Part shown: in pieces, positions 7,711 to 13,703 of the stretch | Layout of the letters: every line of letters begins with the position of its first letter | Numbering within the stretch: the first letter of the stretch is position 1 | NCBI GenBank assembly: GCA_001805375.1 | Contig: MHFY01000133.1 | Span: forward strand, 5,959 to 23,375 | Length of the DNA stretch: 17,417 nt | From: Omnitrophica WOR_2 bacterium GWA2_47_8 | GTDB taxonomy: Bacteria; Omnitrophota; Gorgyraeia; Zapsychrales; GWA2-47-8 | Direction of reading: 5' to 3' | Translations under genes and position numbers: made by a program | The notes under the pieces: model-generated | Databases searched by the model: none | What the model was told of the DNA's origin: nothing | The model's input: the letters and a program-made list of their open reading frames with translations, nothing else

Positions 7711-7738
7711 ATTTTATCTGTTTTTATTCTATTTTAAA
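7711..7738 (-). promoter_or_regulatory. candidate leaderless promoter of the secreted-protein gene
   Basis: On the minus strand TTTAAA (7733-7738), a 16-bp spacer and TAAAAT (7711-7716) end 5 nt before the ATG at 7705. It lies downstream of the cold-shock terminator, where a new promoter is needed. The -35 match is only 4 of 6. Confidence 0.4.
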
Positions 7739-7755
7739 GTTATATTTGCCATTGC

Positions 7756-7775
7756 GTGCGCCCTGCCGGGCGCAC
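7756..7775. repeat. 8-bp GC hairpin next to the cold-shock terminator
   Basis: GTGCGCCC (7756-7763) and GGGCGCAC (7768-7775) form a perfect stem with a TGCC loop. On the minus strand it directly follows the T tract of the cold-shock terminator and may back it up. Confidence 0.6.
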
Positions 7776-7776
7776 A

Positions 7777-7812
7777 AAAAAGGCCCTGCACCGTTTGGTG
7801 CAGGGCCTTTTT
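7777..7812. terminator. strong bidirectional intrinsic terminator of the cold-shock gene
   Basis: A perfect stem GGCCCTGCACC/GGTGCAGGGCC with a GTTT loop is flanked by A-run and T-run, giving U tracts on both strands. On the minus strand it lies about 50 nt after the stop of the cold-shock gene. Confidence 0.92.
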
Positions 7813-7860
7813 GACCGTAAACCTATAACAAAAAGCCCAGTCATTAGACCAGGCTCCAGT

Positions 7861-8061
7861 TTACAATTTTACGACGTTTTGTGCTTGTTCTCCCTTTGGT
7901 CCATTGGTGATTTCAAATTCAACCGCTTGACCTTCGGCTAATGATTTGTACCCATCGCCTTGAATAGCGCTGTGATGCACAAATACATCTTTGCCAGACT
8001 CGGGAGTAATAAAGCCGTAACCTTTTTGGTCACTAAACCATTTTACTGTTCCTTTAGTCAT
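7861..8061 (-). CDS. cspA: CspA-family cold-shock protein
   Basis: This 66-aa single-domain OB-fold protein binds single-stranded RNA/DNA and acts as an RNA chaperone. RNP1 is seen in KGYGFI (13-18) and RNP2 in VFVHH (26-30). The opening MTKGTVKWFSDQKGYGFI is nearly invariant in the family and the length is standard. A strong Shine-Dalgarno (AAGGAGGT) lies 8 nt before the ATG. The promoter at 8199-8227 gives a leader of about 130 nt, as is common for cold-inducible csp genes, and that leader contains a terminator-like hairpin. Whether this copy is cold-induced cannot be told from sequence. Confidence 0.97.
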   Translation of the reverse strand: MTKGTVKWFSDQKGYGFITPESGKDVFVHHSAIQGDGYKSLAEGQAVEFEITNGPKGEQAQNVVKL

Positions 8062-8126
8062 TATGTGTTACCTCCTTCTTTTCAAACTGAGCAAATGTCA
8101 CAAAAATTCATTTAGTTCCTATAACT

Positions 8127-8164
8127 AAAAAACCGCCAGGCGACTTACTTAATCACCTCGCGGT
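8127..8164 (-). terminator. terminator-like hairpin inside the cspA leader
   Basis: On the minus strand ACCGCGAGGTG (8154-8164) pairs with CGCCTGGCGGT (8132-8142): two 5-bp blocks around one mismatch, with one G-T wobble. It is followed directly by six Ts (8127-8132). It sits roughly 30-65 nt after the predicted start site and ahead of the coding region, the layout of a transcription attenuator. Confidence 0.6.
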
Positions 8165-8198
8165 CCTTAAATTTCTGTCGACTCTTTACTACGGAGTA

Positions 8199-8227
8199 AT
8201 TATGCACTACGGGATGTTTCTTGTCAA
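8199..8227 (-). promoter_or_regulatory. cspA promoter
   Basis: On the minus strand a consensus TTGACA (8222-8227), an exact 17-bp spacer and CATAAT (8199-8204) give a start near 8192 and a leader of about 130 nt. Confidence 0.8.
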
Positions 8228-8282
8228 CTGAAATTATTGAAAATTTTTTGGGACAAAAATACCATAAAACGCCCTAAAATTC

Positions 8283-8314
8283 AGAGAGGACAGTTTCTAA
8301 AAACTGTCCTCTCT
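8283..8314. repeat. perfect 14-bp palindromic hairpin element
   Basis: AGAGAGGACAGTTT (8283-8296) and AAACTGTCCTCTCT (8301-8314) are perfectly complementary with a 4-nt CTAA loop. Neither strand has a T tract directly after the stem, so it is not a typical terminator. It lies between the 77-aa gene and the cspA promoter and looks like a short REP/MITE-type intergenic repeat. Confidence 0.65.
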
Positions 8315-8347
8315 AGGTACACATGTGCGGCATGGTTCATTTCCTCC

Positions 8348-8367
8348 CCTGCCTACCGTCAGGCAGG
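8348..8367. repeat. 7-bp palindrome directly after the 77-aa gene
   Basis: CCTGCCT (8348-8354) and AGGCAGG (8361-8367) flank a 6-nt loop and abut the stop codon at 8368. It lacks a T tract. It could stabilise the 3' end of the mRNA or be a copy of a dispersed palindromic repeat. Confidence 0.45.
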
Positions 8368-8601
8368 TTAAAACCGGCCGGCTTTTTTTTGATTTGCCCC
8401 ATTTCGCCGGCCTAAACCGAACTTAGCGACATGCTCGTTGATGATGCCCTTGACTTCATCTTGCTCGACGCCGAAATTTTTCGCCGCCTGGATCAACTCG
8501 GCGCATTCTTCGTAGCGTTCTTGAGCAAGGGCTTCTTTGAAATACAGCAAAGCCGTCACTTTAAGCGTGTCGCTGTTGTTGATTAATGCACTTTTGTTCA
8601 T
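8368..8601 (-). CDS. small helical protein of unknown function (77 aa)
   Basis: I do not recognise this 77-aa protein. Residues 11-62 look alpha-helical and amphipathic (VTALLYFKEALAQERYEECA, then DEVKGIINEHVAK), with one Cys (C33). The tail RRNGANQKKAGRF is basic, so a nucleic-acid-binding or ribosome-associated role is conceivable. No signal peptide or membrane helix is present. The start at 8601 was chosen for its AGGGGG Shine-Dalgarno; the frame stays open 18 codons further up but through a terminator hairpin. No promoter is visible between that terminator and the start, so the gene is presumably expressed by read-through of the structured leader. A palindrome abuts its stop. Confidence 0.65.
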   Translation of the reverse strand: MNKSALINNSDTLKVTALLYFKEALAQERYEECAELIQAAKNFGVEQDEVKGIINEHVAKFGLGRRNGANQKKAGRF

Positions 8602-8636
8602 TTTCTTTACCCCCTTTCTATTTATTTTTACCCAAT

Positions 8637-8672
8637 AAAAAAGCCACCGACTCAATTAAGAGTTGGTGGCTT
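8637..8672 (-). terminator. intrinsic terminator in the leader of the 77-aa gene
   Basis: On the minus strand a 13-position stem (8660-8672 with 8641-8653, one mismatch) with an AATTAA loop is followed by six Ts (8637-8642, partly in the stem base). It lies 36 nt before the start codon of the 77-aa gene. Nothing on the minus strand upstream codes for protein, so it either ends a small RNA or attenuates the gene. Confidence 0.8.
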
Positions 8673-8806
8673 CAAATTTCCAAAAATTATCTATTTAACT
8701 TCTAACGAACGAGAAACACACCTCCCCTTGCATACTTTCTCCATGCGGGAAAAAGCATAATACAAGATACTGCGGTATGTTTTTGATTCGTTATTTGATT
8801 CATGAT
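8637..8806 (-). ncRNA. structured leader RNA or small RNA, riboswitch-like
   Basis: The minus-strand transcript from about 8806 can form three nested helices before the terminator. P1 is TAACGAA (8787-8793) with TTCGTTA (8703-8709), 7 bp. P2 is AAACATACC (8774-8782) with GGTGTGTTT (8714-8722), 9 bp with one wobble. P3 is an 11-bp hairpin with three wobbles (8749-8759 with 8731-8741) and a 7-nt CCGCATG loop. The loop-side CCC could also pair with GGGG at 8724-8727. I do not recognise it as a known riboswitch or 6S RNA. Confidence 0.5.
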
Positions 8807-8812
8807 GGTAAA

Positions 8813-8841
8813 AATATAGCACACCTTCTCTCAAATTTCCA
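8813..8841 (-). promoter_or_regulatory. candidate extended -10 promoter of the structured leader
   Basis: On the minus strand TGC (8819-8821) precedes TATATT (8813-8818), an extended -10. TGGAAA (8836-8841) lies 17 bp upstream as a weak -35 (4 of 6). The start would be near 8806. Confidence 0.45.
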
Positions 8842-8877
8842 CAACAATTTATTAACCCATCGGCGGGGTAAACTTTG

Positions 8878-8906
8878 CTGACACCAACTGTATTATAAGT
8901 TATACT
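8878..8906 (+). promoter_or_regulatory. leaderless promoter of the heparinase-like gene
   Basis: CTGACA (8878-8883), a 17-bp spacer and TATACT (8901-8906) each match consensus at 5 of 6. The -10 ends 6 nt before the ATG at 8913, so the transcript would start at or next to the start codon. No Shine-Dalgarno is present. Confidence 0.7.
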
Positions 8907-8912
8907 TAACTC

Positions 8913-11291
8913 ATGTCAAAATTCAGGATCCTGGCCTTGAGCCTTCTCGTTTGTTTTGTCTTGCCGTCATTCGCGGACGCCACCAACGCCATCGGCTGGA
9001 CCCCCCGCCGCGCCAAGATCTGGAATGAAATCCAAAAAACTAACAAAGGCAATTGGTGGACCGAGATCCAAAACCATGCCATCAACGATAATTTCGGCCT
9101 GCGCGATGCCATGCTTTATAAAATTACCGGGAACGCCGAATACGCCCAAAAGTCCTGGAACCGCGCCAAAAATTTCTGCGGTGAACATTATCAAGGGACA
9201 AAAGGCAACTGCAAGCAGAATTACAAAGGAGGGTGTTTTGATAACTGCAAACGCGACCGGTTCGGCCGCATGGCCACCGCGTACAGCCTCATCGCCGACG
9301 CCTTACCACCGGACGATAAAGCCGATTACAAGGACATCCTGACCCTTTGGACAAAAGAAACCTTCTGCGAAGCTGACCCTTCTCTTCCCTCCCAGGGCGT
9401 GCGCAGCAGCGACTCAGATGAATTGATCGGAAATTATTTCGGCCTTGTCACCTTTGCCATGGCCATTGCCGATGAAGACCCGGAATTTTCTAAAGCCATT
9501 TTAAATCACGGCGCTGTTAAATCCGGCGGCAACTGTTTTGAAACGCCGGCCGTGGGCGGCATGGACGCGACCGGCAATAACCGTTCCACCATGCGCAATA
9601 CCGTCAACCAGTACATCGACTATGCGCAAGGCGAATGGATCGAATCCTCGCAGTATAACCTCGCCACCGTTGGAACATATTTGATGATGGGCATTGACGC
9701 GATCAATGATTTTTACGGCGTGAACAAATTCCCGGAATTTAATCCGCAGGATTACACCGACATGATGCTCGCCCTGCTTACGCCTGACCTAAAACAAAAC
9801 TGCCGATGGGGCGACGTGCAGGATGATTGGCGTGGGTTATTTCCTTATCAATTCGTCAGCTACAGCGCCGCCAACGCTTATCTTTCCCAGGACCCCAAAG
9901 CCGCCTATATTTTTTCTGATGTGTGGTCGTCTAATGGTGAAAATTCCCTGCCGGATACCTGGTATTGGTGGCTCGACCTGGACCTTAAACGCGAAATGCC
10001 GTTGGGCCAACTTTCCTATGACAATAAAGGAAAGATCGGCTGGTCCATGTACCGTACCGACACCGGAAAAGGTCAATCTCTCTTCTGCGCCGAAGCCTCC
10101 GATTACACAAAAGTCGACCATGAATCCAAAGGGATCAGCAATTTTAATCTCTACCGGAACGGCAACTGGGCCTTCACGAACCCGCGCGGATATTATTCCG
10201 GCAATAACGAAGAGGAAGGTTTTACCAACGGCATCTGGTTGGGCGGGATCAGCCAAGGCATGCGCGAGGCTTCCGGAAAATCCGCGCACGAATCCGGCGA
10301 CGGTTATCTGTATCAGGCCTACGCCACCGCCGGCAACCAGGCCGCGGACCGATACGACGCCGCCCCCAACGAATGGGTGCACGAGTATAACCGCTCGCTG
10401 GTGTACTTAAGGAATGCGGACCATTCGGATACGATCGTCATCTTTGACCGGGTCAACACCTGCGACTGGCTGCATGATAAAAAGTGCATGGAACCCTGGC
10501 GCATCGGCCGTTTGGATAAACTGACCCAAAAACGCGGCTGCGGGCAGGAATACAGCAAGGGAAAAGGCTGCAGCGCTTCCGCCGACGGAAAGCACAAAAT
10601 ATTTTTCCACGCCTCAAACCAGGCTGAAAAAAATAACGACACCTTCAGCTGGAAGGCGCTTAACAGTGAAACAGTTTATCTGACCGCGTTCTTAAAGAAT
10701 TATCAACATGATGAAGATCGGATGGCTGATCTTTGGAAAAAAGGCGCGCCTTATTTTATCGGCGGAGATTATTCAAACGCGGAAGTCAGCGAACTGGTTA
10801 ACTTTTATAAATTAACATTTATCCCTGAGCAGATCGCCGGTTTTCAAACTTGGGCTTTTGTCCTTCACGCCGGAGGAGAAAATCCGCCTCTCGCTCAACT
10901 TAGATCCGAGCCTTCACCTGAAACAGCCAGCGGTGTGCACATCGGTTCAGGCGAAGATGAAAAGATCCTCATCTTTAACGCCACCGAAAACACGCCTCCC
11001 GCCCCCTCCACCCTCCAGGGGAAGAAATGCAAAGGCCCTGACGGTTATTGCGTTAATCACGACCCGGAGAGATTTGAAAAAACAAAGCAGCTCCGGCTTT
11101 TCAAAAAAGGTTTTAAACTCGATTTCGAAACAAAAGCCGCGGCGCAGATTTTTATTTTTGATTTAGACCCTTCGAAAACTTGGGCTGCGGAATTAAATGG
11201 TGCTGCTTTAAATATTGCGGTAAGTGATCAGGGCGTGGGAATTATCTCAATTAACGAAGGAAAGAATAGCTTAATTATCAGGGATAAGTGA
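8913..11291 (+). CDS. secreted Cys-rich protein, heparinase II/III or alginate-lyase-like
   Basis: This 792-aa protein has a Sec signal peptide (about residues 1-23, ending ADA). The N-terminal half is helical, with W/Y-rich stretches such as NWWTEIQNH and LRDAMLYKITGNAEYA (about 47-75) and MATAYSLIADALP, like the alpha-toroid of heparinase II/III and alginate-lyase families. The C-terminal half is beta-rich; NRSLVYLRNADHSDTIVIFD (about 500-519) resembles the super-sandwich of the same families. It would act on a polyuronic or sulfated polysaccharide outside the cytoplasm, but family and substrate are inferred from pattern only, and catalytic residues were not assigned. It has an unusual number of Cys for a periplasmic enzyme, clustered in residues 89-113. 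It is a single-gene unit whose stop lies in a hairpin shared with the convergent Kelch gene. Confidence 0.6.
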   Translation: MSKFRILALSLLVCFVLPSFADATNAIGWTPRRAKIWNEIQKTNKGNWWTEIQNHAINDNFGLRDAMLYKITGNAEYAQKSWNRAKNFCGEHYQGTKGNCKQNYKGGCFDNCKRDRFGRMATAYSLIADALPPDDKADYKDILTLWTKETFCEADPSLPSQGVRSSDSDELIGNYFGLVTFAMAIADEDPEFSKAILNHGAVKSGGNCFETPAVGGMDATGNNRSTMRNTVNQYIDYAQGEWIESSQYNLATVGTYLMMGIDAINDFYGVNKFPEFNPQDYTDMMLALLTPDLKQNCRWGDVQDDWRGLFPYQFVSYSAANAYLSQDPKAAYIFSDVWSSNGENSLPDTWYWWLDLDLKREMPLGQLSYDNKGKIGWSMYRTDTGKGQSLFCAEASDYTKVDHESKGISNFNLYRNGNWAFTNPRGYYSGNNEEEGFTNGIWLGGISQGMREASGKSAHESGDGYLYQAYATAGNQAADRYDAAPNEWVHEYNRSLVYLRNADHSDTIVIFDRVNTCDWLHDKKCMEPWRIGRLDKLTQKRGCGQEYSKGKGCSASADGKHKIFFHASNQAEKNNDTFSWKALNSETVYLTAFLKNYQHDEDRMADLWKKGAPYFIGGDYSNAEVSELVNFYKLTFIPEQIAGFQTWAFVLHAGGENPPLAQLRSEPSPETASGVHIGSGEDEKILIFNATENTPPAPSTLQGKKCKGPDGYCVNHDPERFEKTKQLRLFKKGFKLDFETKAAAQIFIFDLDPSKTWAAELNGAALNIAVSDQGVGIISINEGKNSLIIRDK

Positions 11292-11337
11292 TAAGAGTTA
11301 AGATTTCTTACCCCTTATCCCTTACCTCTTATCACTT
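11286..11337. terminator. long inverted repeat spanning both convergent stop codons
   Basis: The left arm AAGTGATAAGAGTTAAG (11286-11302) and right arm CTTACCTCTTATCACTT (11321-11337) pair at 16 of 17 positions. Each arm contains the stop codon of one of the two convergent genes. There is no T tract, so it may protect 3' ends or stop transcription in both directions without a classic U run. Confidence 0.55.
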
Positions 11338-12453
11338 TACCGGCGGAAATTTCGCCTTCCATGTCCCGCGCTCAAAACGGCGCGCCGCAACCGGGTCATC
11401 CGGCCCTCTGTCGCGCTGGCCCGTCGTGATATAGATATACCCTTTATAATAACCGGTCGCGGCCTCTTTGACCCGGTAAGGCAAACGGCCCACGATCTTC
11501 CAAAAATCGGCCTTGGCATCATAGGCTTGGATCTCATCATTCAATTTGATCACGCTTTTCATCGCGGCCCGGTCCGAATCTCCGCCTAAAACATAGACGA
11601 TGCCGTTGAGCGTCACCACCGCGGCCTCGGTGTGCGAAGTCAAAACCACCATATCCGCCATGCGTTCCCACTGCTTCGCTCCGGCCTTTAAGCGGAATGT
11701 TTCCGCGAACCGTGTCTCCGTGGTTAATTTCGCCGTGCAGCGAAAATCTTTGTCACCGGGAATAGCGACATAATCGCCTTCCTGCCCGCCGAAAATATAT
11801 AATGCGTTATCCACCACCGCGCTGGCGCGGTGATGCCCTCCCCGCGGGATCGGAGGATCTTCCCTCCAATTTTTTTCCAAGGCTTTGCCGTCTTTTACTG
11901 CGATGCTCCAATGTTCTGTACCGGGCGCGTTGCGGTCCTCTTTGGCTCCAGCGACAGAATGCAGCCGCCCGTCCCATAACTGCACCGCGGAGGCATACCG
12001 TGCCTTGGGTAAAGGGGGGATCTGGCTGAAGGCCCGGTTCTTTACATCAAAGACAAAACAATCCTTTGTCGCCGGATGACAATAATCGCCTAATTGGCCG
12101 GAAACCAAATAAATATAACGCTCGCCATCGCTCGCCACGCCCAGATGCGTCTGCGCCATATTTGTCGGCAGGTCGATGCGCTGTGTCCATTTTTCTTTTT
12201 TCATATCAAAGATATCCACCGACCGGATCACGGTCCCGTCCCAGCGGAACCCGCCGAAGACGCATAACTCATGCCCGGCCTGCCCCCGCCCAGCGTCGAG
12301 CCTCGCCTCAGGGGACGGCGCAACCGCCTTCCACATCAATCCCGGCGGCCTTCGTTTGAGCCGGTTAAAATGATATTGGTCGATCAGTTTATATTCCAGG
12401 TCTTTATCGATCAAGTTTAAAACTTTACGCACTGAAAGTTTGATAATGTTCAT
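11332..12453 (-). CDS. Kelch-repeat beta-propeller protein
   Basis: This 373-aa protein has six Kelch-type blades recognisable by their di-glycine turns or variants: FGG 66-68, SGQ 118-120, AGA 168-170, FGG 221-223, LGG 289-291 and TGQ 344-346. Each has a following Trp or Tyr-rich strand. Six repeats fit a complete propeller, as in NanM or galactose-oxidase-like proteins. No Sec signal peptide is seen; the N-terminus (residues 1-35) is basic and helical. Its ATG overlaps the stop of the GT4 gene (ATGA), making it the third gene of an SGNH-GT4-Kelch operon. A role in binding or trimming the glycan made by its partners is plausible but unproven. Confidence 0.85.
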   Translation of the reverse strand: MNIIKLSVRKVLNLIDKDLEYKLIDQYHFNRLKRRPPGLMWKAVAPSPEARLDAGRGQAGHELCVFGGFRWDGTVIRSVDIFDMKKEKWTQRIDLPTNMAQTHLGVASDGERYIYLVSGQLGDYCHPATKDCFVFDVKNRAFSQIPPLPKARYASAVQLWDGRLHSVAGAKEDRNAPGTEHWSIAVKDGKALEKNWREDPPIPRGGHHRASAVVDNALYIFGGQEGDYVAIPGDKDFRCTAKLTTETRFAETFRLKAGAKQWERMADMVVLTSHTEAAVVTLNGIVYVLGGDSDRAAMKSVIKLNDEIQAYDAKADFWKIVGRLPYRVKEAATGYYKGYIYITTGQRDRGPDDPVAARRFERGTWKAKFPPVK

Positions 12454-13703
12454 TTCCTGTTTCCTTTCACCATCTGATGATATCCGTCACAGACCACTTG
12501 AGCATAAGTATCGAGATTATACGTGCTTCTGACTTTCCTGCGTCCAGCCTCTCCCATTTTATCCCTCAGCGGCTTGTCCTTTAACAGCTTTTTTAAGGCG
12601 CTGGCCAGATCCCGCACGTTGCCATATTCGACAAGCGATCCATTGACACCGTCGTCAATGATCGTTTCCTGCGCCGTATTTTTGCACGCGACAACCGGCT
12701 TGCCGCTCAACCACGCCTCCAGATACACGATCCCGAAACAATCGATCTCCGACGCCATGACCAGGATATCGATGCCCGCGAAAAGGTCTTTTTTCGCATA
12801 CTCGTTAAAATATTCCACATGGATGATATTCTTCTTCTGCTCATCGGTCAATTGAGCAAAGCATTCCTTTAAGGCCGGGGTGAAACTGGGCCGTGTCTCT
12901 CCGGCCAGAAAAAGTTTGGCGGAAGGGAATTCCTGCCAGACATCCGGCATGGCTTTGATGAGCTCTTCGATCCCCTTATGGGTCACCTTGCGCCCGATAT
13001 AAGCGATCACCGGTTCCTGGCTGAGATTAAACCTTTTTCTCACCGCCTCTTTATCAGGGTTATCGAACGTTTGGGTTTGGATGCCCAACGGCCAGACCTT
13101 GATCTTTTTCGGCTCGACCCCTCTTTCCATCAGATGTTCTTTCTCAAAATCCGTGCACGCGATAAGCGCGTCCGCCGCCCCGTACATCTTCGACAGGAAC
13201 GGATGAAAGGCCCTTTTGTCGGAAATGTGCGTGATCGGCATGATCGCCAGCGGGTAATGAAAAAATTTTTTGGCCAAATAACAGGCATAGGTGGTAAAAG
13301 GATAATTCATGATACCGACGATCAAGTCAGGCTTAAGCTTGCGGACGGCATTGATCATCGCCGGCACCAGCGGCCCCTGCTCCCAATAATCATAGGACTG
13401 CCCCAGGCCCACGCGCAGGCCCCGGAACCCCCCGCGCATTTTATAAATTTTTTTAAATAAAAGATCATGCAGATCATAATCGATCTTAAAGCGCCTGACG
13501 TGGACGCCGGTGATGTTCTCTTCTTCCGGCAATAATTTAAAAGAAGGATCTTCGCGGGAAAATTGAGCAGGGACCAGGGCATTGACGGTAAAGAGATGAA
13601 CGTCCTGTTTTAATTCCGCCAGCTTTTCGGATAAAAGCTGAATGTGGATTTGATTGCCTCCGAGCGAAGGATAATACAGCGGGCAGACATGAAGGATCTT
13701 CAT
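12450..13703 (-). CDS. GT4-family glycosyltransferase
   Basis: This 417-aa cytoplasmic GT-B fold enzyme transfers a sugar from a nucleotide donor with retention. Motifs are YPSLGGNQIH (11-20), the acceptor-side glycine turn, and AYIGRKVTHKGIEELI (234-249), with the phosphate-binding R238/K243 pair. The C-terminal acidic motif reads DCFGIVYLE (321-329): the first residue is Asp where GT4 enzymes usually have Glu in E-x7-E. Length is normal. Both ends overlap neighbours by the ATGA arrangement (SGNH gene upstream, Kelch gene downstream), so the three are translated as a unit. Likely role is building a surface glycan or glycolipid. Confidence 0.93.
   Translation of the reverse strand: MKILHVCPLYYPSLGGNQIHIQLLSEKLAELKQDVHLFTVNALVPAQFSREDPSFKLLPEEENITGVHVRRFKIDYDLHDLLFKKIYKMRGGFRGLRVGLGQSYDYWEQGPLVPAMINAVRKLKPDLIVGIMNYPFTTYACYLAKKFFHYPLAIMPITHISDKRAFHPFLSKMYGAADALIACTDFEKEHLMERGVEPKKIKVWPLGIQTQTFDNPDKEAVRKRFNLSQEPVIAYIGRKVTHKGIEELIKAMPDVWQEFPSAKLFLAGETRPSFTPALKECFAQLTDEQKKNIIHVEYFNEYAKKDLFAGIDILVMASEIDCFGIVYLEAWLSGKPVVACKNTAQETIIDDGVNGSLVEYGNVRDLASALKKLLKDKPLRDKMGEAGRRKVRSTYNLDTYAQVVCDGYHQMVKGNRK

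Noticed and set aside
8602..8655. 18-residue extension of the 77-aa protein
   Set aside because: It would be encoded by the terminator hairpin, and the ATG at 8601 has its own Shine-Dalgarno.
8703..8718. Leader peptide starting at GTG after GGGGAGG in the structured RNA
   Set aside because: Only five codons, with the GTG one base from the putative Shine-Dalgarno. The bases are better explained by helix P2 and P1.
8637..8806. 6S RNA
   Set aside because: The length fits, but there is no long rod with a single central bubble, and the end is an intrinsic terminator directly ahead of a gene. A model search is needed to exclude it fully.
9837..10382. Long antisense frame within the lyase-like gene
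   Set aside because: Glycine/valine-rich shadow of the real gene, with no motif or ribosome site.
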